Source: Hermatobates lingyangjiaoensis (lineage: Eukaryota > Arthropoda > Insecta > Hemiptera > Hermatobatidae). From it: a DNA stretch of 64,000 nt. Below are positions 43,639 through 53,429 of the stretch, piece by piece. The notes under the pieces are model-generated. The model had not been told where the DNA came from. It searched no databases and worked only from the letters and a program-made list of their open reading frames with translations. How positions within the stretch are numbered: position 1 is the stretch's first letter; the number at the start of each line of letters is the position of its first letter. The position numbers and the translations under genes are program-made. The stretch is from NCBI GenBank assembly GCA_026182355.1, contig JAPFBL010001617.1:2703501-2767500 (forward strand). The letters run 5' to 3'.

Positions 43639-44340
43639 CTTAATAAGTCAACGAAAAACATGCTATAAAAACTATAATGAAAACTTTTCTACCTTATAAC
43701 ATAAAGTAATCTTTGAAACGGTCATTTTTGAAAGTTTTCCCTCATTTTGTAGACACTGATAGATAATGATAGCAATATTAATATATGTTCTGTGCTGATG
43801 GCGATGGTGATGATGACTCGTCCTTGATTCACGAATGCTGACGAAAGTCGTTTTGGTTGGCGATCGTCAAATCAAGTCTAACGAAAACAGGTTGCCTTGA
43901 GAGGTCTTTTCTCCCACTCTTCCATGTGGTGACATACCAAAGCGATTTCCAGCGTCAACATTAATATGCGCATCGAGTCTGCCTCATGTTGGTGGCAATG
44001 AATCCAGTCTTCTTCCTCTCTGACTAGTTATAGTGGGGAACATTAGTTGAAGTTGGACCAATGTCAGAGCTTTTCCTTCAGGTGGAATACTTCCTCGACA
44101 ATACAGAGAACAACTAAACACAATTATTCTAAATTCATCTATTCGTGAAGTAACCTCTTTTTATTAGTATGCAAGTAAAATATAGTTATCCTGAAAAAAA
44201 ATTGACTTATAGAAATTTACAGATTTGGGGATAAACCGATTTAATATTTTTTTAATATCTGCTTGAGTGTGGGTGGTATCCAAACATGCTACAGAACACA
44301 GCTGCTAATGCATTTGACAGAGAAGTTTTATGAAGTTTAT
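43639..44340. other. Non-coding DNA with a GC-richer patch
   Basis: Positions about 43830-44110 are less AT-rich (TGTGGTGACATACCAAAGCG; AGTCTGCCTCATGTTGGTGG) and may be an old transposon piece, but no frame is sustained. From 44160 a faint TTACTATAAG-family resemblance begins. Confidence 0.3.
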
Positions 44341-44344
44341 CGAT

Positions 44345-44456
44345 GATACCTGTGTGTGGGTGTGGGTGTGGGTGTGTCTATGTGTGTGTATGTATGAGTG
44401 TGTGTATGTGTGAGTGTGTATGTGCGAGTGTATGTGTGTGTATATATGTGCGAGTG

Positions 44457-44506
<50 letters not shown>

Positions 44507-44525
44507 CGTGTGTGTGTGTCACACA
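44345..44525. repeat. Compound GT/TA microsatellite
   Basis: (GTGTGG), GTGTAT/GTGCGAGT variants, (TA)n at 44459-44487 and (GT)n to 44520 occur at the position of the family's internal microsatellite. All ORFs of H/T/V/C repeats here are artefacts. Confidence 0.9.
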
Positions 44526-44526
44526 C

Positions 44527-44880
44527 TCGTTTTATAGATTCTGAAAGTAAAAATAATTAAAGAACTTCGTAAAAAGAGCATTGGAGGCAAGCTTGTAGAG
44601 GAGGAAAAAGATGTCTTCAGAACGATTCATAGTAAAGTCGAGTGTAGATCACTTCAGATTTTTATTTCGTAAACCACAATTGTGGGACTTGATTTTGTTG
44701 TTTTGTCCTTCTGATAGCTATGTTGTCTATTAAGAAATGCACGTTTACCGAAAACTTTTCATGATAATATAGATAAAAATTTTGTATCCTTTAATTTACT
44801 ATAAGTAAATATAGTGATCGTGAAAAAATTTGATCTCGAGATTATGACTTAATTGCATGTTTTGAAAACCCTGCTTCAAA
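44527..44880 (+). repeat. Inverted copy of 32640-32966
   Basis: It carries a family 3' end (AGTAAAGTCGAGTGTAGATC), about 140 bases of spacer and a family 5' end (TTACTATAAGTAAATATAGT). It is the reverse complement of 32640-32966, 11.6 kb away. Confidence 0.8.
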
Positions 44881-44975
44881 AGCAGCAGCTGAAGCGAACT
44901 GCTGGGGTACTTTAATACAGAAGAGGGGAAGTACAATTGTTTTTTTTTTAAAGACATAGTACTATAGTCACCTTC

Positions 44976-44976
44976 A

Positions 44977-45010
<34 letters not shown>

Positions 45011-45011
45011 G
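44976..45011. repeat. (AAT)n microsatellite
   Basis: Twelve or so ATA units in a row. Confidence 0.9.
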
Positions 45012-45335
45012 TTACTAAGTACAGAGTCATAACTACAATCTTCAATGATCTTTGAAAATACTTATCAAGGTACTAAACCAACTTTTCAACCTGAACTGAT
45101 AAAAGACTCCACTGTTCTCATGTATTGCGAATTAATGTTTCTTAGTAGACTGAAGAAAAATTTCTGTTCCTAGTAAGGAGGCCATCATGAGTATTTATCA
45201 CAAACTCATTTGTAAAACCCTGTTTGGTACATAAACATGAACCTCTGAACCTGTTATCAAAAATAGAATCAATGTGAATATCGGTAAATTTGCATTTTTT
45301 GTGTGTTTTTTTAAGTTAAACTAGAATCATTTTAA

Positions 45336-45968
45336 CAGTAGCGTAACAAATATGCTGCGGACCACACACATAATTTGGGGCCCTATATAAAAAAATAAAT
45401 AAAAAGAAAGAGCAAAGGTAATGAATTTCGAACAGTAAAATGGACCCGGGGTCCACCCGGGCGGCAGTTTGAAGGGGTGAAAATAGAAAAAAATTAAAAT
45501 AATAAACAGCTAATAAAAAATCTGAAATTTTATACCAAAATTAGTCAAGCTCCTAATATGTTTTATGTGTGTAATACTGTTTTAAACGGATTTTCAAACT
45601 GTAATATTTGCAAATTAAAAATAAATTTATTTTAAATTTTTCAAAACTAGTTTTTTTTAATGGCTTGAAGTTTATTATATTTTTGCTTTGCCAGTTAATT
45701 TAATTTACCAATTTTTAATAATTGGAATTAGATGGTTTTCTTTTGAAAATTTTTTTGTTTTGTTTGATGGCGCCTGTATATGTATACGATTACTGTAATA
45801 AGATGAGAGTCTGGGACTGAAATTAGATCCATGGAAATGAATTCTAATTCGTTGAAAATAAATATTTTGAGGGACTTTCGGGAATTTTGAAGATTTACGG
45901 ATTATCAACGGTCGGGGGGCAAATCTTACGACTTCCACGGGCAGCAAAAATAGTTTGCTACGTCACTG
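45336..45968. mobile_element. hAT-like miniature element
   Basis: The left end CAGTAGCGTAACAAATATG and right end (reverse complement) CAGTGACGTAGCAAAC form diverged terminal repeats of the CAGTGGCGTA class. Inside lie fragments such as GGACCCGGGGTCCACCCGGG. No transposase is visible, and the flanking 8-mers (CATTTTAA, TATTGGTT) do not match, so the boundaries are approximate. Confidence 0.5.
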
Positions 45969-46107
45969 TATTGGTTTTAGGCATGATTTGGCAAAAACTA
46001 TTAAGCTCTTAAAGGTAATAGCCTCGTATTACATAGAATGTGTTCAAAAATTTCCACCTCTTCCGGACTCTTTATTTGATATTAGGTTCAGCTTGTATAA
46101 GCGGTAG

Positions 46108-46500
46108 TCAATGTTGGGTTACATATTCCACATATATTTTTAAATCCTTCCTTTGAAGATTTATTAGTGTATTTACAAATTTAAGTTCACAGAGACTGAG
46201 TTTTTTAGACTGAATCAAACGTGGTTGTTGAAACCACCTTATATCTGCTTCCTTCTTTATCCATTCAATGATTGCATCCTTGATTTTGAGGGGAAGCTCC
46301 AGGTCACAGAAGGCTCGCCTTACCAAGCAGTTCGCTGTCTCGTTACACCGTATCCCCGTGTACAGTTACACACATAAGAGTTAACCTATTTTACTGGCTA
46401 ACTTCTGAAGAGCGATCAGACATGCACACTCTAATTTGAATTATAATCCATGGATTTCAAAGCTCTCAGTGCTCCCTAACTGTCAGATGAAATGTATATC
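46108..46500 (-). pseudogene. LINE RNase H region remnant
   Basis: The minus strand reads ALRALKSMDYNSN and, after stops, IRCNETANCLVRRAFCDLEL, then DAIIEWIKKEADIRWFQQPR. The G--CNE-AN-L--RA block is the end of the RNase H domain of R1-type LINEs, and WI----DIRW resembles the stretch that follows. Stops upstream make it a dead fragment. Confidence 0.55.
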
Positions 46501-46624
46501 CCAGATTTTTATGGACATTTTTTAGAATACATGGGTGAGACATCTTAACCTCTTAATATTTGTTTACTCAAGTGCTACGAATGGAAGCTGTATTGTACTT
46601 GATACGAAGAATGAAAACTGTATT

Positions 46625-46790
46625 TAAAAGAGGTAGAAACCCTTGATCACATTATTTCTGTATACAAGTCAATCATCTCGGAATGGACAAAGATTTATCT
46701 CAAATCATACCTAAAGTATAGTATAGAAGTAAGGGATACTTCATTATCTAAATTTATGAAGATAATTAATGAACATAAAATCTGAAGTTG
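46625..46790 (+). pseudogene. Possible LINE C-terminal tail, opposite strand
   Basis: The plus frame reads KEVETLDHIISVYKSIISEW, then IEVRDTSLSKFMKIINEHKI, resembling the ETLDHI-- zinc-knuckle tail after RNase H in R1-type LINEs, with the cysteines lost. It is inverted relative to 46108-46500. Confidence 0.35.
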
Positions 46791-46899
46791 AGTTGGTTAC
46801 TACAATGGCATAGACAGTATGACAGGTGGAGCGTACGAGTCCAGAGTTTCAGGCCCTAAGTTTAATCATTTTAATAAGATATTGTAATAAGATTTTAAT

Positions 46900-47330
46900 A
46901 ATATAATTTTTTAGAGAATAGCAATTTTAGGTCCATTTTTTCACGAAATTTAATTGTTCTATTAGATGTATAGGGTAAAAAAATATTTTCTTAATTCACA
47001 AAATGTACCATAATGCCTTTTTTTGGCAATTTATTTTCAACAAACATATATATTTACCTGATTCTCTCATAAGAAGCTGTTTTTGGAGATAATTGCATTA
47101 TGATTCGTCAAACAGTGTTGACAGTATTGTGTTGACAAGCTTTCAGAATCAATCATAAGTTATGATATTTACATTGTATAGCAAAAACGTTTTCTGCCAC
47201 TATAAACACCTGTAGTTTTTCCCAGTTAATGTAGTTGTCAGTAGTAATAATGCAAAAATTTTAACACTATTGATTTAGTAGTTTAGGAGGAAAAACAATT
47301 CTGTCAAAATCACATTTTTCCAAAAAAAAT
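46900..47330 (-). mobile_element. TTACTATAAG-family fragment, head-to-head with next copy
   Basis: Minus-strand internal part (GATTCGTCAAACAG; GACAAGCTTTCAGAATCAAT; TTTAGTAGTTTAGGAGGAAA), ending where the plus copy starts at 47336. Confidence 0.5.
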
Positions 47331-47335
47331 ACTCT

Positions 47336-48947
47336 TACTTTACTATAAGTAAAGTATAGTGATCGTGAAAAAAAATCGATCTCGAGATTTTGACGGAATT
47401 ACATGTTTTAAGGTCCCAGAAGTCGCTTTATGAAGTTTCTTCGATGATGTCTGTGTGTGTGTGTGGGGTGGGTGGGTGAGTGTGTGAGTGTTTAACATTG
47501 CTTGTTACCACACTACGGTCCAGAATCTTTGATGGATCAAGTTGATATTTTACACAAAGGTGGGCCCCATAAAGACGAAGATCCTTATTGTTTGGGAAGA
47601 ATTATGCATGACGGAAAAGTCACTTTTTTTGCCAAAAACCGTTTTTTAGAAAACATTTATTTCTCCTAAACTGATAACCTTAGAGTTTTGAAATTTTGAC
47701 ATTATCTTTGAGGTTACAAATGGAACAAACGAAAAATATATTCAGAATTTTAAAGCAACAGGAAATATTTTTTATCAATAAAATGTAAAAATTTTGACTT
47801 ATAATTCAATCTCAAACATTGTGGGAGCGATACAAGCCATACTGTTTGACGGATCAAAATGAAACTATGCCTAAAAATAGAACATTACATGGAGAATGAG
47901 TTGAGATATTTTTTTTCAAAATTGCATTCGCTAAAGGGGCGTTAAACAACGATTTCTGTTTCCAGAAAATGTTTTTTTGCATGCTAAACGGCTCATTAAA
48001 AAATAATGAAAATTTGACCAAAAATGGAACAAAAAATTAGCAATTCATAAAAAAAATCATGAAGTTTCAATTACGGGAAAGAGCAATAACTGTTTGTTTA
48101 TCCTAGACTAAGAGATCACCTGCTACACTTGTCGAATTTTTTATATTTTTTTACATTGTTTACATTGACTTAGAAATTTTTTGAACGAATCCACTGAGAT
48201 AAAATTGATATTTATAAAGGAACAATTTCAATTGTCTATTGACTTATATGAGGTGTAAGAGGAATAATATTGTGCAGGAAAATGATAACACTCACTCAGA
48301 AAAAATTCGTATATATGTTATTTGACAAAGGGGAAGGAAAATGATCTTATTAAATACTAATAAGCTATAAAATTCCCAGTATAATAATTCTATAAAAGAC
48401 CAAAAATGTACAAGATAATTCAAAATTGAAATCTTTCGTTTAGAGATTAATAAATGTAATTATCGTACATCTTTAATTATAAATCATCTTAAAACAACAT
48501 TTTTTCTTCGATGTTTATGATGTTTTTCAGAGAAGAAGAGGGTGTTTTCCTGTTTTAAATTTGAAAATTTTACTTTAATTTTCAATGTAGAAGGATGTCA
48601 AGTAAACGATGTAAGAAATCCACTGGCTGTTTGAAGAAAAGCCATGTTCTATTGTAGGAGAATATTTTGTATCAAGAAATGTTCACTTTGGTTTTTCAAA
48701 AATGTTATTACTGCTGTAGTTATACTAATGAAATTATTTGCATCAGCTGTGTGATGTACAAAAATAAGCTTATATATTGATATGTACTTCAATCACTATC
48801 TGTACTACCTCAGGAATGAAAGACTAATAATCATATTCCATTTAGATGTTTACGTTATGCTTATATGAGACGTTATGTGTTATATATTCAAGAAATTTGA
48901 TATTAAGTTACTTATGGTAAAGTCGAGTGTAGGCCACTCCAGATTTT
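47336..48947 (+). mobile_element. TTACTATAAG-family element, full length
   Basis: A complete 1.61 kb copy: the ACTTTACTATAAGTAAAGT palindrome at the 5' end, the GTGTGGGGTGGGTG microsatellite at about 47452-47490, non-coding middle, and a 3' end with the hairpin GAGTG-TAGGC-CACTC followed by CAGATTTT. There is no coding capacity, so movement must be driven in trans. Confidence 0.75.
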
Positions 48948-49562
48948 TTTGTAATGCGGTATTGGTAAAAACTATAGGACACATGGACACTATAGGGCTC
49001 TATTTATGTAAAAATGAATCTATCAATATAAATCTATCAAACGGTGTGGCCTGTAGCGGTCCACAAACGTCAAAAATGGACTTTGGGGCCATCAGAACCT
49101 GTAAATCCGTCAAAATTTTCTGTTAAAACTTTTGTTTGATATCTGTACATAACTTATAGTGAAGTAAAATGTCGTTAAATAGTTCTAAATACATGTAATT
49201 TGATCTCTTTTAAGCTCTAAAATTTATTGTTTCAGAGTTGCATTTGTATTGGGTCGGCATATTTATTTTAAAACATATCTATATGTACATAACTTCATTT
49301 CTTATATCTTTAAGTTTATATTCGTTATAATTATTTAATATATAATGCAGTAAATTGTTACTTGACATTTAAGCATTTTTAGTCAGTCGATGTTCAGGGC
49401 ATTAATTGAATTAATTAATTAAATTAATAACTCTATTCTATGTTGTAATTATTGCATTATTTGATTTCATTGTTAAAATTGAGTTAAAACAAGTTATTTT
49501 TTACATCTAAATTAGTTTTTAACGATGATAAATTAATAGAATTGAAATTTAATAATTTGCAG
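48948..49562. other. Non-coding DNA before a candidate exon
   Basis: An 83-codon frame at 48875-49126 overlaps the repeat end and lacks motifs. The remainder is AT-rich and leads into an acceptor at 49561. Confidence 0.35.
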
Positions 49563-49638
49563 AAAAGACCTTAGTGCTGCCAGGGATATTCTGAATTGTG
49601 TTGTGAATGGCAAATATGAAGATTATGTGAGCATTTAA
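49563..49638 (+). CDS. Candidate exon, unidentified gene
   Basis: After the acceptor ATAATTTGCAG the sequence stays open as KDLSAARDILNCVVNGK-YEDY. It can end at a TAT|GTGAGC donor (49626) or read on through VSI to TAA at 49638, making a terminal exon. The composition (D, A, R, N, V, G) is unlike the F/I/Y/N translation of surrounding AT-rich DNA. Entry is phase 2. Because a signal-peptide first exon follows at 50631, the terminal-exon reading is slightly favoured. Its family is not recognised. Confidence 0.45.
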
Positions 49639-49874
49639 TGTTGTGACTTTCATTTTTTCGAGATCTAAAATGTGTTGTATTTACTTTATTTAAATAATCC
49701 TTATAAATAATTGATAGGTTGCTGTTAATATGCAAAGACTTAGCAAAACTGTTGATCTTATGGTTTAGGGAAACTTGACATTAGCAAGGGAGCAGGAAAC
49801 GAAAAGTTTCGGAAGCGTTGACTAAGAATGAAATCCTGAGAGTGAATTTAATATATTAGTTTTGATGGATTGCA

Positions 49875-49990
49875 ACATTGGAGAGGGAGTAATCGATCCC
49901 AAGCACCCAAGATTTCAGGTACTCGTTAAAGGTCTATGCTCTATTCTTGAGAATTTAGGGTTCCTGACGTTAAATCAACCCGTTATTGTG
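49875..49990 (+). mobile_element. Old SINE body fragment
   Basis: TTTCAGGTACTCGTTAAAGG followed by TCTATGCTCTATT and TTAGGGTTCCTGACGTTAAA matches the SINE body at 42275-42350. Head and CCTAA tail are not preserved. Confidence 0.5.
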
Positions 49991-50526
49991 GCTCGCCGAT
50001 AACTCAAATGGCGCTAAATAACAAACAAGTTTCACTTGTCACGCGTAGAGTAGCAATAAGGGTGAAAAACTGTAATTGTGGGCTTAGAACTGAAACATTT
50101 GTTTCATGGATTATCAAGCTAGATGACGCATGTATGATGTAACTCGGGTTTATTCAAAATGAACCCGAGAAATAGTTCATTTTTGAATCATTTTTTGTTC
50201 GTAGAAATGAATAAAGATTTCTTACATTTAAGGTTGTCATTTTGGAAAGTCAGGATATAGTTTTGAATTTTTAACTTTCAATACTGCTTACGTATAGTAA
50301 TGATTTCCATACGTACTTAAAAAAAAAACATAATCAATGAAAGTCTCAGAGGAGAAGTTTGATTGATAATGTTCAGTTGAAGAGGCAGTCTTGATAATTA
50401 CGAGATTTAAGAATGTCATACTTCTAAGAAGCTCTCATTAGATGAGATGACGTCAGATATATGGCAAGAATGAGTCAGTAGTGAAGAGCGTAGTAGTTAA
50501 TGATTTAGCAGTGGGATTGAGGAGTG

Positions 50527-50536
50527 CTATATAGCT
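50527..50536 (+). promoter_or_regulatory. TATA box upstream of the signal-peptide exon
   Basis: GCTATATAGC lies about 100 bases before the ATG at 50631, in a GC-richer stretch of about 220 bases that stands out from the AT-rich background. It fits a core promoter with a short 5' UTR. Confidence 0.45.
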
Positions 50537-50630
50537 CCCCACCCCTTGCGAAGCCGCCAGTCGATCTAAGGTCTTCACGGTTGTGACTGGTCGTGCTAGC
50601 AGGAGAGCGGAGAGGGATTGCGAATCCGTC

Positions 50631-50730
50631 ATGGTGCCCAGACCTCACATCCTAGGCTTAGGACTCTTCCTGGCTGCTGCAGTGCCATCTGTCCAGCAAA
50701 CTGACTCTCAAGCCATGGTACTGTCATCAC
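50631..50730 (+). CDS. First coding exon with signal peptide, unidentified secreted or membrane protein
   Basis: From the ATG at 50631 it reads MVPRPHILGLGLFLAAAVPS, then VQQTDSQAMVLSS, and reaches a donor C|GTATAT at 50731 (phase 1). A GTACTG donor at 50718 is a weaker choice. A short basic start, a hydrophobic core GLGLFLAAAV and a likely cleavage after VPS or SVQ make a classic signal peptide. GC content falls sharply after the donor. The following exon was not identified with certainty; the exon at 62977 has a different entry phase, so at least one more exon would have to lie between them. Confidence 0.55.
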
Positions 50731-51014
50731 GTATATTTTCACTATTTGAGTTACAAATATATTTCATAATTTTTTTTTTAATTTGAAGGTACGAATAAAA
50801 AAATTATGAAACCATGGGTTTATACCCAGTTATACAAAAATTATGGATAGTAGAATTTTGCTCAACTTTATACTTATTTTCTGTTCTCTTTTATTTTTCC
50901 TTTATAGCTTTTAAATATTGGATTAAAAATTGGTTATACTTGAATTTATAAACACGTTAAATAAGTGAAGTATTTTGGCCCAAAGTAAATAATAAAAAAA
51001 GTGAATTGTTGATG

Positions 51015-51068
<54 letters not shown>

Positions 51069-51071
<3 letters not shown>

Positions 51072-51152
51072 CAATGTACATCAAGAAACATAGAGAAATT
51101 AAAAGCACACACTTAGAGTGTTTTCTCTATGTTTCTTTATGTACACTGAACT
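51069..51152. repeat. 31-base inverted repeat next to (TA)n
   Basis: GTTCAATGTACATCAAGAAA and CATAGAGAAA are followed, after a 21-base loop, by TTTTCTCTATGTTTCTTTAT and GTACACTGAAC. The arms pair over about 30 bases with two mismatches. Confidence 0.85.
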
Positions 51153-51201
51153 TTGGTCAGTTTCGGATCGTATTTCCATCGAAAAATTATATATATATAT
51201 G

Positions 51202-51236
<35 letters not shown>

Positions 51237-51872
51237 CAGTGCGTGTGAGTGTGTATGAAATAGTTCATCATTTTTCAATTCTAAAATTTGAATTTACGCT
51301 GTTGAGAATTTAATTTCAACCTTAAAACTCACCGAGTCCTGATTCATTTTATTCTATTCTAATAATTCTTACCATGATTTATAGGTATATACTGGCTGTC
51401 CGTTGTCTTTTCGATATACTTCCTGATAACGATCACTGTGAAGATCAAAATTTGAAAATGAGTCCTACGGTCTGTTTCTGTTTGTGTTCTTTTTTATGTT
51501 TTATATAGATATATATAATCTAGAGTTACAACACAAAACAGAAATAGAAAATAGTCAGGTTTCTCTCCAAATCTGTAGCAGTATAAATACGAATGTGGAA
51601 TAAACAAAGAAAGAACAGTGGTAAATTGAAGCAGCTGACGGACCATTCAAAAATCATATATATATTTTTCGATATGCATACATTTGTTATTGGCTGATTT
51701 ATCTTATTCTACTTCTATTTTAGTCCAATTTTTCTTCTCAGCTTCTAAATAGCAGTAAATAAAATTAAAAAATTGGACTAAGACCTTTCCACTAAGTAAC
51801 TGATCCACATCAATTCATCCTGTGACCCTGGTCATTTTTGTTACTTGTTTGAAAGATCTTAGTCTCATTTAG

Positions 51873-51905
<33 letters not shown>

Positions 51906-52307
51906 ATATATCCATTATCAAATCACAATATGAAAAGAGAAAAAAAGACTAAGATCTTTCAACCGTAACAAGCGGTCTTCGTTAAATTCAAAAACCCAAT
52001 TGACTCAGTTGGTTTGGGTTTTTTGTGTTCTTTTTTATGTTTTATATAGATATAAATTATATTTTATATTTTATATATATTGTATTATTATATTATATTA
52101 TATTTTATATAATTTAGGGTTACAACTCAAAACAGAAATAAAAAATCCTTAACAAATGGAAAGAAAATAACAAAACTCAGTCGGGTTTTTGACTCTGACG
52201 AAGAGCGCTTGTTATGGTTGAAAGATCTTAGTTTTTCTTCTCTTTTCATATTGTGGTTTGTTCTTTGATTGTTATTTCACGTGTTTATGAGAAATCTTGT
52301 ATATATA

Positions 52308-52342
<35 letters not shown>

Positions 52343-52483
52343 GCAATTAACCGAAACGATTCCACGAATTAAAAAATAAACAGCAGTTGACAGAGAGAAA
52401 ACACATATAAGAGATCACAAAAACTCAGTACTATATTTAATATCTGACCTGTAAGTCGTTACCTGTTTGCAGAGTGACTCACA

Positions 52484-52583
52484 CCTATCTTCCTGAAGAC
52501 GAGAGAAGAGAAAAGAGAGGGAAACCAATATGCATAAGTCCGCTTAGTTTCCCTCTCTTTCTCTCCTGATGACTGTTGAAACC
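52484..52583 (+). ncRNA. Small palindrome with hammerhead-like core
   Basis: Arms around AGAGAAAAGAGAGGGAAAC and GTTTCCCTCTCTTTCTCTC pair across a short loop. CTGATGA (52566) followed by CTGTT and GAAAC (52578) gives a hammerhead-like order, but stem II is lacking. Confidence 0.3.
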
Positions 52584-52999
52584 AAAAATTATAAACTGTA
52601 AGAGGGTGTTTTTCATTTATCAATGTATTTTTGTTTACATTGAACTTAAGTTGTCTGTTTCGAATCGTTTTTTATCGATAAAGTATATATATTCAAATGC
52701 GGAAAATTGATCTAAATGCACTTTTTAAAAACTTGGGGGGTTATCACAGGGCAAAGTCAGAAAAATTAAGGTACTTTAAAAATTGGTACTCATGTCTTTT
52801 TCTGTTTTGTGTCTTATGTTAACTTCCAGTATATATAATACAAATGAATCAAAAGAAAAAAACACTTAGAAAACATTAAAAAAACTAGCTTCAGTATTTG
52901 GTCGAATCGTCTTCATCAGAAGAGGAAATGTGATCCGCTTGAGGAGTAAAACCACTCTATATATATATGCAGAAGAATCACAGTATACAAGTGATGCAA

Positions 53000-53190
53000 T
53001 CAATGAAGTTAAACCATAGCGAAAATGGAAAAACAAGAGAAATAAATGCTCGGAGACCTTTTAATTTATGTCATCAGAGAGCAAGATCAGTTCTTTCTTT
53101 GTTTGTTCTCTGATGACATAAAGTGAAAGGCCTCGGAATATTTTTTCTATTGTTTTTCCTTTTTCCTTGTGGTTTAAAGTTTATATATAT
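53000..53190. mobile_element. Third, small TA-bracketed palindrome
   Basis: The left arm (GTTAAACCATAGCGAAAATG; GCTCGGAGACCTTTTAATTT; ATGTCATCAGAGAGCAA) is the imperfect reverse complement of the right arm (GTTCTCTGATGACATAAAGT; GCCTCGGAATATTTTTTC; TTGTGGTTTAAAG). CTGATGA and GAAA occur at 53110-53128. TA runs flank both sides. Confidence 0.55.
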
Positions 53191-53204
53191 ATATATATAT
53201 ATAT

Positions 53205-53424
53205 TTGTGTAATTAGGGAGCAGATTTTAGTTCATACAAGTTTCATTAAACACTTTTTGAACCCTTGTTTTAGTCTCTTTTATCATTAACTTTTCTAATT
53301 TTCTAATAAGTGTTCTAACGTTTTCCGGGATATGAAACAACAATTGTCCAAATGTTTTATCTTGAAAACTCATTGTTAACAATATACACTTACCAACGTT
53401 TCAGTCTCCATGGACCATCCTCAG
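53205..53424 (-). mobile_element. PLE N-terminal fragment with hammerhead-like motif
   Basis: On the minus strand CTGAGGA, a small stem and GAAACGTTGG (53424-53393) lie upstream of an ATG at 53373. The frame reads MSFQDKTFGQLLFHIPENVR, TLIRKLEKLMIKETKTR, FNETCMN, stop, NLLPNYTNI, and then enters (TA)n at 53204. It has the same layout as at 4024, 24992 and 63433. Confidence 0.65.
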
Positions 53425-53429
53425 GGCAT

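Larger units (their letters stand above)
50999..53210. mobile_element. Cluster of short PLE terminal units alternating around (TA)n
   Basis: The cluster contains (TA)n at 51019-51068, 51187-51200, 51873-51903, 52958-52968 and 53181-53204. Between them are units sharing a hairpin, GAAAGATCTTAG or GAAAATGAG, then TGTGTTCTTTTTTATG and TA. Plus units end near 51525, 51872 and 52310; minus units start at 51904 and near 52900. GTn runs lie at 51205-51236 and 52312-52340. No PLE protein part is present except at the right end (53205-53373). Confidence 0.5.
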
